Source: Prevotella sp.
GTDB lineage: Bacteria; Bacteroidota; Bacteroidia; Bacteroidales; Bacteroidaceae
DNA length: 38,938 bases
Reading direction: 5' to 3'
Assembly: GCA_017964785.1 (NCBI GenBank)
Contig: JAGCRH010000068.1
Location: 1 to 38,938 of the forward strand
How positions within the stretch are numbered: the stretch's first letter is position 1; every line of letters begins with the position of its first letter. The notes below the pieces were generated by a model that was given only the letters and a program-made list of their open reading frames with translations, did not search any database and had not been told where the DNA came from. This document shows, piece by piece, positions 22,660-32,100 of this stretch. The position numbers were made by a program, and so were the translations under genes.

Positions 22660-25600
22660 ATGGAAGATTTCATACATCTGCACGTACATACATACTACTC
22701 AATCCTCGATGGACAGTCGAGTATCAAACGGCTTGTCAACAAGGCGATAGACGATGGCATGAAGGGCATGGCCATCACTGATCACGGTGACATGTTCGGC
22801 ATCAAAGAATTTCACGATATCTGCAACGAGGTAAACAAAGGCCGCAAGAAAGAAGGACTCGAACCCTTCAAACCCATCTTCGGCTGTGAGATGTATGTGG
22901 CCCGTCGAGGTGATAAGAGCCTGAAAGAGCATAAGGAGGACTTGGGTGGCTACCACCTGATCGTGCTGGCCAAGAATGCCAACGGCTACAAGAACCTGAT
23001 CAAACTGGTCAGTAACTCGTGGGTCGATGGCTTCTATAACCGTCCGCGTACGGATCGGATGGAATTGGAGAAATACCACGAGGACCTGATTGTCTGTTCG
23101 GCCTGTATTGCTGGTGAGGTGCCTGCCAAGATATTGAAAGGGGATATTGCCGGAGCCCGTGAGGCCATTGAGTGGCACCAGCGGCTCTGGGGCGACGACT
23201 ATTATTTGGAGTTACAGCGCCACGAGGTGACGGATCCCAATATCCGTGCCAACCGTGAGACCTATCCCATGCAGCAGCAGGCCAACAAGGTGCTGATAGA
23301 ACTGGCCAAGGAATACGGTATCAAACTCATCTGCACCAATGATGCCCATTTTGTGGACAAGGAGAATGCCGAGGCCCACGACCATCTGCTCTGTCTCTCG
23401 ACAGGTAAGGACCTCGACGATCCGACGCGTATGCTCTATTCCAAGCAGGAGTGGTTCAAGACGCGTCAGGAGATGAACGATATTTTCAGTGATGTGCCAG
23501 AGGCACTGGCCAATACCTTAGATATATTAAATAAGGTGGAGGTCTATAGCCTCGACAACGACCCCATCATGCCGTTCTTCCCCATCCCTGAGGACTTCGG
23601 TACGGAAGAAGAGTGGCGAAAGAAATTCACGGAACAGCAACTCTATGACGAGTTTACCTCCGATGAGAACGGCCAAAACCAACTCTTGCCAGAGGAAGGC
23701 CAGAAGAAAATTAAGAAACTTGGCGGCTATGACAAACTCTACCGCATCAAGTTTGAGGCCGACTATCTGGCGAAACTGGCGTACGAGGGTGCCAAGCGTA
23801 TCTATGGAGATCCTATTCCTGACGAGGTGCTGGAACGTGTCAAGTTCGAACTGCACATCATGAAGACGATGGGTTTCCCAGGCTACTTCCTGATTGTGCA
23901 GGACTTTATCAATTCTGCCCGTGACGAACTGGGTGTGATGGTAGGCCCTGGCCGTGGTTCTGCGGCAGGCAGTGTGGTGGCCTATTGTTTAGGCATCACA
24001 AAGATCGACCCGTTGAAGTACGACCTGCTGTTTGAGCGTTTCCTCAACCCTGACCGTATCTCGCTCCCTGATATTGATACTGACTTCGACGACGACGGAC
24101 GAGGTCGCGTGTTGAAGTGGGTGGAGGATAAGTACGGCCATGAGAACTGTGCCCATATCATCACCTACGCCACGATGGCCACAAAGAACTCCATCAAGGA
24201 TGTGGCTCGCGTAGAAAAGGTACCCATCCCTATATCCAATGCCTTGTGTAAGGCCATCCCAGATCGTCTGCCAGACGGTCCTGACGGTAAGGCTACGAAG
24301 ATGAACCTGCCCAATGCCATCAAGTATGTACAGGAGTTACGCGATGCGGAGGCCTCTAATGACAAGGCGCTGGCCAATACCATCAAATACGCGAAGATGT
24401 TGGAGGGAACGGTACGTGGAACGGGTATCCATGCCTGTGGCTTCATCATCTGTCGCGACCCCATCAGTGACCACGTGCCAGTATCGACGGCAGATGATCC
24501 TGACTTCAAGGGTGTAAAGACCAACTGTACGCAGTACGACGGACATGTGATTGAGTCGACAGGACTCATCAAGATGGACTTCCTGGGGTTGAAGACTCTC
24601 TCGGAGTTGAAGGAGGCCTGTGAGAATATCAAGCGAACCAGAGGCATTGAGGTGGACCTCGATCATATCCCCATCGACGACCCCAAGACCTACGAACTCT
24701 ACCAGCAGGGCCGCACCATCGGCACCTTCCAGTTTGAGTCGGACGGTATGCGTAAATACCTGCGTGAACTGAAACCCACCGTGTTTGAGGATCTGATCGC
24801 CATGAACGCCCTCTACCGTCCAGGGCCGATGGGCTATATCCCTCAGTTTATCCGTCGTAAGCACGGCGATGAGCCAATCACCTACGATATCCCCATCATG
24901 GAGAAATACCTGAAAGATACCTATGGTATCACGGTGTATCAGGAGCAGGTGATGTTGCTCTCGCGTCTCTTGGCCGATTTCACCAGAGGCGAGAGTGATG
25001 CACTTCGTAAGGCGATGGGTAAGAAGAAGAAAGACATCGTTGATGCGATGAAGCCGAAGTTCATTGAGGGGGGTAAGAAGAATGGCCATGACCCCAAGAT
25101 ATTGGAGAAGATATGGGCCGACTGGGAGGCATTTGCCTCTTACGCCTTCAACAAGTCGCATGCCGCCTGTTATTCCTGGGTGGCTTACCAGACGGCCTAC
25201 CTCAAAGCCAACTATCCTGCTGAGTTCATGGCGGCAATCATGAGTCGTCGGCGTGACCAGATTACGGAAATCACCAAACTGATGGACGAGTGCAAGCAGA
25301 TGGGTATCGCCACCTTAGGTCCCGATGTGAACGAGTCGTATGAGAAGTTTGGTGTGAACCACCATGGTGAGATCCGTTTCGGCCTGGGTGCCATCAAGGG
25401 CATGGGCGACTCGGCAGCACTGGCCATCATCGAGGAACGCGAGAAGAACGGACTCTACAAGGATATCTATGACTTTGCCCAGCGTGTCAGTTTCTCATCC
25501 ATCAACCGCAAGGGCTATGAGAGTCTGGCCCTGAGTGGGGGATTCGATAGTTTTGGTATCCGTCGTGAGGACTACTTTGCCGTCAACAACAAGGGTGAGA

Positions 25601-26391
25601 TGTTCTTAGATACCTTGGTGCGCTACGGTCAGGCCTACCAGCAGGAGAAGGCCGAGATGCAGAACTCCCTCTTTGGAGCCTTTGGCGAAGGTGTTGAGAT
25701 AGCCCGTCCGCCTGTGCCGAAGAGCGAGGCACGTTGGAGCGACATTGAACGACTGAACAAGGAGCGCGACCTCGTGGGTATCTACCTCTCCGCTCATCCC
25801 CTTGATGAGTATAAGATTGTGCTCGACAACCTGTGCAATACCAAGTGTGCCGAATTGGCAGACCGAGGTATCGCCTTAAAGGACAGGGAAGACATTACCT
25901 TGGGTGGCGTCGTCACCAGCGTCCAGTCGAAGTTTGGTAAGAACAATAAGCCTTGGGGGATAGTCACCCTTGAAGACTTCGACGGCCCTGGTGAGTTGGT
26001 GCTCTTCGGCGACGACTGGATCAATCTGAATGGCAAGTTCATCGAAGGGGCGGCCATCTATGTCACAGGCAAGATGCAGGCACGTTTCTTTAATAGCAAT
26101 CAGAAGGAATTGAAAGTGACAAATGTCGAGTTGCTGCAAACCGTCAAGGAGAAGTCGATAGACAGGATCACCATCTCGCTGGCCTCAGATATGCTTGATG
26201 AACAGATCGTGGCGGAACTCAGCGAGATTATCAGTGAGAATCCAGGGAAGACCAAACTCTTCTTCCTCCTCCGCGACTCACAGAGTAGGAACCACGTGCT
26301 GCTGCGTGCCTCGAACGGAGGTGTAGACGTGCGTCATACGCTGATTGACTATATCGAGAGCCATGAGATGCTCGACTATAAGATTAATTGA
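22660..26391 (+). CDS. dnaE: DNA polymerase III alpha subunit (replicative polymerase)
   Basis: 1243 residues, within the usual range for DnaE. The PHP domain starts at once (FIHLHVHTYYSILDGQSS) and keeps the TDHGDMFG metal-site motif. The polymerase core has GPGRGSAAGSVVAYCLG and catalytic aspartates Asp471 and Asp473 (LPDIDTDF) and Asp640 (KMDFLGLKTL), corresponding to E. coli D401, D403 and D555. Further on come the fingers (YQEQVMLLSRLLADF), a helix-hairpin-helix region, and an OB-fold near residues 1075-1160 (ITLGGVVTSVQSKFGKNNKP). It has its own promoter and ends in a heptanucleotide array, followed by a sigma-54-type site before trxA. Confidence 0.97.
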   Translation: MEDFIHLHVHTYYSILDGQSSIKRLVNKAIDDGMKGMAITDHGDMFGIKEFHDICNEVNKGRKKEGLEPFKPIFGCEMYVARRGDKSLKEHKEDLGGYHLIVLAKNANGYKNLIKLVSNSWVDGFYNRPRTDRMELEKYHEDLIVCSACIAGEVPAKILKGDIAGAREAIEWHQRLWGDDYYLELQRHEVTDPNIRANRETYPMQQQANKVLIELAKEYGIKLICTNDAHFVDKENAEAHDHLLCLSTGKDLDDPTRMLYSKQEWFKTRQEMNDIFSDVPEALANTLDILNKVEVYSLDNDPIMPFFPIPEDFGTEEEWRKKFTEQQLYDEFTSDENGQNQLLPEEGQKKIKKLGGYDKLYRIKFEADYLAKLAYEGAKRIYGDPIPDEVLERVKFELHIMKTMGFPGYFLIVQDFINSARDELGVMVGPGRGSAAGSVVAYCLGITKIDPLKYDLLFERFLNPDRISLPDIDTDFDDDGRGRVLKWVEDKYGHENCAHIITYATMATKNSIKDVARVEKVPIPISNALCKAIPDRLPDGPDGKATKMNLPNAIKYVQELRDAEASNDKALANTIKYAKMLEGTVRGTGIHACGFIICRDPISDHVPVSTADDPDFKGVKTNCTQYDGHVIESTGLIKMDFLGLKTLSELKEACENIKRTRGIEVDLDHIPIDDPKTYELYQQGRTIGTFQFESDGMRKYLRELKPTVFEDLIAMNALYRPGPMGYIPQFIRRKHGDEPITYDIPIMEKYLKDTYGITVYQEQVMLLSRLLADFTRGESDALRKAMGKKKKDIVDAMKPKFIEGGKKNGHDPKILEKIWADWEAFASYAFNKSHAACYSWVAYQTAYLKANYPAEFMAAIMSRRRDQITEITKLMDECKQMGIATLGPDVNESYEKFGVNHHGEIRFGLGAIKGMGDSAALAIIEEREKNGLYKDIYDFAQRVSFSSINRKGYESLALSGGFDSFGIRREDYFAVNNKGEMFLDTLVRYGQAYQQEKAEMQNSLFGAFGEGVEIARPPVPKSEARWSDIERLNKERDLVGIYLSAHPLDEYKIVLDNLCNTKCAELADRGIALKDREDITLGGVVTSVQSKFGKNNKPWGIVTLEDFDGPGELVLFGDDWINLNGKFIEGAAIYVTGKMQARFFNSNQKELKVTNVELLQTVKEKSIDRITISLASDMLDEQIVAELSEIISENPGKTKLFFLLRDSQSRNHVLLRASNGGVDVRHTLIDYIESHEMLDYKIN

Positions 26392-26407
26392 ACATTGAAC
26401 ATTGAAA
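26387..26407 (+). repeat. Heptanucleotide array at the 3' end of dnaE
   Basis: ATTGAAC, ATTGAAC, ATTGAAA; the dnaE stop codon TGA (26389-26391) is inside the first unit. It is essentially the same unit as at the psd/pssA junction, in opposite orientation to transcription. Confidence 0.88.
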
Positions 26408-26409
26408 TG

Positions 26410-26426
26410 TTGGCACGACTTTTGCA
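26410..26426 (+). promoter_or_regulatory. Sigma-54 (RpoN) -24/-12 promoter upstream of trxA
   Basis: TTGGCACG (26410-26417), N4, TTGCA (26422-26426) matches the RpoN consensus YTGGCACG-N4-TTGCW at every fixed position, with the GG and GC doublets separated by exactly 10 nt. A transcription start would fall near 26437, ~30 nt before the trxA ATG. No TAnnTTTG promoter was found in the 75-nt dnaE-trxA gap. Confidence 0.75.
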
Positions 26427-26466
26427 GAAGTATTAATATGTAATTATCATAAAATCAGAAAAGATT

Positions 26467-26781
26467 ATGGAAGTAACAATCACAAGTGAGAATTTTGAGA
26501 GCCTGAAGAAAGGCGATCTGCCTTTGGTAGTGGATTTCTGGGCAACATGGTGTGGCCCCTGTCGTATGATTGGCCCAATCATTGCGAAGTTGGCAGAGAA
26601 ATACGACGGTAAGATTGCCGTTGGTAAGTGTGACGTAGAGGACAACGACGACCTCGCTGCAGAGTTTGGTATCCGTAACATCCCCACCATCCTGTTCTTC
26701 AAGAACGGTGAGGTGGTTGATAAGATGGTGGGTGCCCAAAGCGAGGCTAAGTTGGACGAGAAATTCCAGGCACTGCTTTGA
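26467..26781 (+). CDS. trxA: Thioredoxin
   Basis: 104 residues, a single thioredoxin fold with the active site WCGPC (Cys29, Cys32) in VVDFWATWCGPCRMIGP and the cis-Pro segment RNIPTILFFKNG. No signal peptide, so it is cytoplasmic and reduces protein disulfides. It starts 40 nt after a perfect sigma-54-type site and is followed 3 nt later by a small acidic gene with which it should be co-transcribed. Confidence 0.97.
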   Translation: MEVTITSENFESLKKGDLPLVVDFWATWCGPCRMIGPIIAKLAEKYDGKIAVGKCDVEDNDDLAAEFGIRNIPTILFFKNGEVVDKMVGAQSEAKLDEKFQALL

Positions 26782-26784
26782 TCT

Positions 26785-27105
26785 ATGGCCAGCATTGAAG
26801 AAGAACTCAGGCTCGACGAAGAAGAGAATCAGCGGGAACTGGCGTTCATCCGCGAGCAGATTCCCTTTGATGCCAAGAAGCATTACAGCGACCAGAGCAT
26901 CCTGTATATGATGGACTTGATAGTAGACTATTACTATTCGAGTGGCATCTTAGAGAGTACTGAGGAGGAGGTTGACATCGACTTGGAGGCTGTGGCCGAC
27001 TATGTCTGTCGCAAGGCTAAGGAGGAAGGTGTCACCAACCTCGATCCGGAATATGTGCTCTTCGTCGTACAGGCAGACCTGGACTTTCAGGAACAAAACC
27101 TTTGA
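26785..27105 (+). CDS. Small acidic protein of unknown function, downstream of trxA
   Basis: 106 residues, strongly acidic, with no signal peptide or membrane segment. It opens with a charged helix (IEEELRLDEEENQRELAFIR) likely to form a coiled coil, then SDQSILYMMDLIVDYYYSSG and a C-terminal YVLFVVQADLDFQEQNL. I have seen proteins of this look annotated as conserved hypothetical in Bacteroidota but know no function. Three nt after the trxA stop, it is surely in the same transcript. It ends 4 bp from the convergent tsaE gene. Confidence 0.78.
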   Translation: MASIEEELRLDEEENQRELAFIREQIPFDAKKHYSDQSILYMMDLIVDYYYSSGILESTEEEVDIDLEAVADYVCRKAKEEGVTNLDPEYVLFVVQADLDFQEQNL

Positions 27106-27109
27106 ACGT

Positions 27110-27538
27110 TTAGAAGAGGATGGTGCGAGTGCCGTCCTCTTTTTCTTTGATGTGCACCTTGACGGCATCCTCAGGGAGTACTTCCTCTATCAGTTCAGGC
27201 CACTCGATGAAGCAGAGTGCGCCAGAATAGAAGTAGTCTTCGAACCCCATATCGTAGACTTCTTCCAGTTTCTTGATGCGATAGAAGTCGAAATGGTAGA
27301 TTTTAGAGGTGAGAGGTGAGAGGTGAGAGGTAAGAGAATACTCATTCACGATGGCGAAGGTGGGTGAGGTGATGACATCCTCCACACCCAGTTCTTCACA
27401 GATGGCCTTGATGAAAGTGGTCTTGCCAGCCCCCATCTCTCCGTAAAATGCAAACACACGGTGCTCGCCGATATGCTCGATAAACTCGCGAGCCGCCTCG
27501 CCGATATGCTCTATATCCTTAATCTGAATACTAATCAT
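27110..27538 (-). CDS. tsaE: tRNA threonylcarbamoyladenosine biosynthesis ATPase TsaE
   Basis: 142 residues from ATG 27538 (a TTG three codons upstream is less likely). The Walker A motif FYGEMGAGKTTFIKAI (~31-46), ITSPTFAIVNEY, YHFDFYRI and ALCFIEWPE are the hallmarks of TsaE, the ATPase partner of TsaB/TsaD in making t6A37 of ANN-decoding tRNAs. Between NEY and YHFDFYR lies SLTSHLSPLTSKI, a loop written by a four-unit heptanucleotide array in the DNA; in E. coli TsaE this loop is about 7 residues, so a few extra residues are present, yet the frame and motifs are intact. It is last gene of the aroA-porW-porX-tsaE run. Confidence 0.93.
   Translation of the reverse strand: MISIQIKDIEHIGEAAREFIEHIGEHRVFAFYGEMGAGKTTFIKAICEELGVEDVITSPTFAIVNEYSLTSHLSPLTSKIYHFDFYRIKKLEEVYDMGFEDYFYSGALCFIEWPELIEEVLPEDAVKVHIKEKEDGTRTILF
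27305..27332 (-). repeat. Heptanucleotide array inside tsaE
   Basis: On the plus strand AGAGGTG three times and AGAGGTA once, four 7-mers in tandem inside the tsaE coding sequence. In the coding sense (CACCTCT) the unit has no stop triplet in any frame and encodes the loop LTSHLSPLTS. Gain or loss of one unit would shift the frame. Confidence 0.92.
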
Positions 27539-27542
27539 AATC

Positions 27543-27577
27543 TTCAATGTTCAATCTTCAATGTTCAATCTTCATCT
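27543..27577 (-). repeat. Heptanucleotide array at the porX/tsaE junction
   Basis: On the plus strand TTCAATG, TTCAATC, TTCAATG, TTCAATC, then a diverged TTCATCT. The porX stop (27572-27574) is in the diverged unit; in the coding sense the clean units (CATTGAA/GATTGAA) carry TGA. Confidence 0.9.
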
Positions 27578-29137
27578 CTTCTTCCCTGTCAGTGTGATGA
27601 GTGGGATAATCATCTCCTCCATCGAGATGCCGCCGTGCTGGAAGGTGTCGCGGTAGTAGGAGACGTAATAATTGTAGTTGTTGGGATAGGCGAAGAACGA
27701 GTCGCCTGTGGCAAACACATAACTCGTAGAGAGGTTGGGCGCAGGTAACAGCGCCTTACGAGGCTCCTTGATGGTAAACAGGCTCTTGTCGTCGTAGGCC
27801 AGGTTCTTGCCGAGTTTATAGCGCAGGTTGGTGTTCGTGTTCCTGTCGCCTACGATCTTCACAGGCTGTGTACTGCGGATGCTGCCGTGATCGGTGGTGA
27901 CGATGACTTTATAGTCTTTCTGCGCGATATACCTGAAAAAGTCGGCAATCACGGAGTGGCGGAACCAGGAGAGGGTGATGCTGCGGTAGGCACTCTCGTT
28001 GTTGGCCAGTTCGCGTACCATCTTCGACTCCGTACGGGCATGACTCAGCATATCGATGAAGTTGAACACGACCACATTTAGGTCGTTTTTCTCCAAACGG
28101 CTCAGTTGCTGCATCAGTCTGTCGGCATCCAACGAGTTGTTCACCTTATGATAGGAAAAGGTGTTCTTTCTGCGATAGCGGTCTAACTGCGTCTTGATGA
28201 GCGGTTCTTCGTTCAGGTTCTTGCCTTCCTCCTCGTCCTCGTCCACCCAGAGGTCAGGAAACATCTCCGCAATCTTATCAGGCATCAGACCAGAGAAGAT
28301 GGCGTTACGGGCATATTGCGTGGCCGTTGGCAGGATGCTGCAATAGAGTTGTTCGTCGATCTCGAACTGGTCGCTGAGTTCGCGTGAGAGCATCCGCCAC
28401 TGGTCGTAGCGGAAATTGTCGAGCACCACGAGGATCACTTTCTTCTGTTCATTGAGGAGCGGAAAAATGGTGGTCTTGAAAATCTCTGGCGAGAGGATCG
28501 GCCTCTTATTATCCCTAGGATTTCCCAAACTCGCCACCCAGTCGAGGTAGTTCTTCCTGATAAACTTCGCAAAGCCGAGGTTGGCTTCCTGCTTCTGCAT
28601 CTGGAGCATATCAGTCATACTGCTCTCCGTGCTACTCAGTTCCAGTTCCCAGTGCACGAGGCGCTTGTATACTTCCACCCAGTCCTGCCAAGTCTGACAG
28701 TCCATGATTTGCATCGCAATCTGCTGGAAGTTCTGCTGATACTGGCTCTGCGTCACCTCCGTCTCAATCTCTTTGCGGTGGATGTTCTTTTTCAGGGTCA
28801 GGAGTATCTGGTTGGGGTTGACGGGCTTGATCAGGTAGTCGGCAATCTTCTGGCCGATGGCCTGTTCCATGATATTCTCTTCTTCGCTCTTGGTGACCAT
28901 CACCACAGGGGTGGTGGGGTGTATCTCCTTGATGCGCTGCAAGGTTTCCAAACCGCTGATACCTGGCATCTGTTCGTCCAACAGCACCAGGTCATAGTTG
29001 TGCTCTCGACAGAGGTCGATGGCGTCAGTGCCATTCGAGACTGTCGTCACCTCATAGCCTTTCTTTTCCAAGAACAAGATCTGCGCCCTTAACTGCTCAA
29101 TCTCGTCATCCACCCATAATAATATGCCGTTCGTCAT
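27572..29137 (-). CDS. porX: PorX-type response regulator with PglZ domain
   Basis: 521 residues. Residues 1-~120 are a CheY-like receiver with the acidic pair Asp10-Asp11, phosphorylatable Asp54 (LVLLDEQMPG) and the conserved T/K (VMVTKSEE). The remainder is an alkaline-phosphatase-fold PglZ domain with metal-site segments FIDMLSHAR and TTDHGSIRS. This receiver-PglZ fusion of ~520 residues defines PorX, which with the sensor PorY and sigma factor SigP regulates the type IX secretion system in Porphyromonas; related proteins also occur in species without the system. The gene lies 36 nt after porW, supporting a secretion role here. No porY or sigP is seen in the window. Confidence 0.93.
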   Translation of the reverse strand: MTNGILLWVDDEIEQLRAQILFLEKKGYEVTTVSNGTDAIDLCREHNYDLVLLDEQMPGISGLETLQRIKEIHPTTPVVMVTKSEEENIMEQAIGQKIADYLIKPVNPNQILLTLKKNIHRKEIETEVTQSQYQQNFQQIAMQIMDCQTWQDWVEVYKRLVHWELELSSTESSMTDMLQMQKQEANLGFAKFIRKNYLDWVASLGNPRDNKRPILSPEIFKTTIFPLLNEQKKVILVVLDNFRYDQWRMLSRELSDQFEIDEQLYCSILPTATQYARNAIFSGLMPDKIAEMFPDLWVDEDEEEGKNLNEEPLIKTQLDRYRRKNTFSYHKVNNSLDADRLMQQLSRLEKNDLNVVVFNFIDMLSHARTESKMVRELANNESAYRSITLSWFRHSVIADFFRYIAQKDYKVIVTTDHGSIRSTQPVKIVGDRNTNTNLRYKLGKNLAYDDKSLFTIKEPRKALLPAPNLSTSYVFATGDSFFAYPNNYNYYVSYYRDTFQHGGISMEEMIIPLITLTGKKR

Positions 29138-29140
29138 AAC

Positions 29141-29175
29141 TTTTCACTTTTCACTTCTCACTTTTCACTTCTCTT
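29141..29175 (-). repeat. Heptanucleotide array at the porW/porX junction
   Basis: On the plus strand TTTTCAC, TTTTCAC, TTCTCAC, TTTTCAC, TTCTCTT. It fills nearly the whole spacer between the porW stop (29174-29176) and the porX start (29137). In the transcribed sense the unit GTGAAAA includes TGA. Confidence 0.92.
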
Positions 29176-32100
29176 ACCAGAAGTCATCGCCGAAGTCGAA
29201 GTCTTCCACTTGTTTCTTTTCTGTCTTCTTGGCAGGCGCTCCAGGCAGGATGCCGTCGTCGTCGCTCTCCTCGCCGTCCTCTTCGCCTTCCGTCGTATCC
29301 TCTAATTCACTGCCCTCGTCCTCTGGGTCGATGATCTCCACGTTGTCAGGCCGTATCAGCAGTTTCTCTTCACTGATCTTCATCGGCACGAAGGTCTCTT
29401 CATAGAAACGTTCGTACTCTTCGTAAGAGAACCGGCTCCCCAACAGGGCGAGGTTCTGACTACTGATGATGAGGCTCAGACAGGGTCGCAGCCGTTCTGC
29501 CATCGCCTTGTCGGCATAGAGTTGACGGGCATATTGCAGGGCCTCGTCGTAACTGAGGAAGCCGCTGAACACCATCCTGTGATACTCGCCAGGCGCCACA
29601 TAGCCTTCCTCGTCCTCCTCCACGTATGGTGGTTCTGCCGCCTCTATCTGTATCTCGAAGTTACGCACCAGGAAATTGGTGAAGTTGTAGCGCGCCATCT
29701 CGTAGAGCAGTTGGTTCTCGTTGACGGAGTCGGGTTGATAGGTCAGGATGAAGAGGAAGTCCTGTTCACGGGAGGCATTCAACGTGTCTGTCACGGTGGA
29801 GTCGGCCGTCAGGGTGATATCCCTTCGTGACCAGACGTCGCCGATGTCAAACTTACCACCATGCAACCGTCGTCCGTCCTGTACGCCCTTGATGATCATA
29901 CCAGCCAACTCGCTCACCTCACTCTCCGGATACTTCTCCACCACCACTTTCAGTTGTTCGATACAGCCGTCGCCATCGCCGTCGTTCAGTCGGCTCAGAC
30001 CGTCGATGAAGATGAACTTCGCACGGTTCTCACCCAGTGGAAAGCGTTCTTCCGATATCTTCGCATTGGCACGTATCATCTGGTGATTGTCGTCCTTGAA
30101 GGCCTGGTAGGTGGCGGCATAGAGCGAGTCCTCGATATGCTCGCCAAACTGGGCATTCTCGAAGTAGTAGGGATCGCTCAGCAGGATGGTCCATTCACTC
30201 TCTGGGTGGTCCGTCTGCAAATGCGCCAGACAACTGTCCGCCAGATCCGCTCGTCCTTGTCGTGAGTAGAGCAGGAACATGTGATACCATGCCTCGTCTA
30301 AATGCTCAAAGTCCGGATAGTCGCCTGTCAGTCGCAGGAATTGCTTTTCGCTGAGGCGCAGGTTTTCAAGTTTGTCCTTGAAGATGATGCCAGAGTGCAA
30401 CAGTCCGTCCTTGATGATGTCGTGGCAGGCGGCCTTCATCTCGTCGGTGGTAGGTATCTGTGCCAGATAGTACTCGCGGTTGTGTGGGTCGTTGGCGAGG
30501 GTATCTTCTGGGATGGTGTCCACTGGAAGGGCTGCGATGGAGTCAGGCAGGACGCCGAGGCTGTCTGCCAGAGCGGCGAGGCTATCGGTGGGGAGGGATG
30601 GGTTAGATGGGTCGGTGGGAGCAGACTCCTCTGGATTGAGGTTCACCACCGTCTTGTTCACACGCTGCCAGTCGTCAGCATTCTCGCGCTTACCCCATTG
30701 CCGCTGGAAGGTCTGTTTACCCTGGTTCACTGCCATCGGATTGTAGAAGTACCACTGTCCGTTGCCCTGTTGTGGAGCGGTGGGGGCTGTCGGCGCGTTG
30801 GTGCGCTGCATATTGTCGCCCTTGGCGGCGTTCTGCTGCATGATCTGTTCGGCTTCGAGTTCCTGCTGCCTGCGCAATTCCTCCTTCTCTTTCTTTTTCA
30901 GTTCGTCGATGATGCGGTCGATCACCTTCAACTGCTCTTCCTCTGGCATCATCGAGAGTTCCAGCAGCGAGTCCTGTAGGTGGATGGCATCCGTATAAGG
31001 CACCAGTTCGTCGAGCACCTTCGAGCGGTTCGACAGTTCCTCGTAGTCGTCGCGATCCTTATCCAAGAGACCGATGGCCTCGCCGTAGCAGCGCTGGGCA
31101 TCGTTGTATTTCTCCATCTCCCAGTACAGATTACCCAAGGTCAGCAACAGCACACCTTTCTCTATGCCGCTGCGTGTGGCCTTCTCGTTGCCTTTCTCGT
31201 AGGCGGCGATGGCCTTTGCCGTATCCTTCTGGGCCATGTAGATATTACCCATGGCATAATACACCTGATCCAGATAGTCCTTGTTGTTGTCGTTGCGCGC
31301 CATGCGTTTCAGTCTGCTGATCATCCCCTTGGCATTCTCTGCGGCGACGACTTCCGTCTGGGCGATGCGGGCATTGAACTCCATCTCGTAGGGGGGATGA
31401 CAGCCCACCACCTTCTTGAAGGCGCGCTCTGCCTCGGCACGGTTGCCGAGTTGGCGCTGTATCTGTCCCATCAGGAACCACTCGCGGGCCCTCAGTTTGC
31501 TGCGCTTCTCGTGCTTGATGACTTTCCGCAGATAGGGCACGGCCTTTTCCAACTCCCCATTACGCAGGTAGTAGTCGGCATAGGTGTAGTCCCAGTCCTT
31601 CACGGTACGGAAGTCCACCGAGTCGCGGTTCATATTGCGGATCACGTCCTCTGCATCGTAGAGCCAGTCCAGTTCCACATAGCACTTGGCGAGCCACGCC
31701 CTTGCCAGTCCGTTCTGCATGGGCTGTGTCTGGTAGAGTCGGCTCATATAGGAGAAGGTTGCGGCGGCCTCGTCGAAGGCACCCTTTTGGAACTGCGCCT
31801 TGCCCAACAGCATCCACGCCTTCCAGATAAACGGGTTGTACTCCCTGCGCTCCAGCCACTCTCGGTCCTTGGCGGTCTTAGTCTTGCCGCTCTTCCATTC
31901 AGGCTTGGCCTTGATACTGTGCATCTTGATGGCCTTTTCCGCCTTCTCGATGGCACGTTCGTACTGGCCCTTGCCGATCTCTCGGCTGTTCTTGTTGCCG
32001 ACGGGGTAGAGTGGGAGGGTCTCAGTATAGTTGTCCTGATTGCTTTTCTCCTTTTCGAGGTTGCCGTCGATGAAGGCCTGCTGCCCGTTGTAGTAGATGT

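Noticed and set aside
24337-25161. 274-codon minus-strand frame within dnaE
   Set aside because: It lies opposite the invariant polymerase core and has no promoter or domain.
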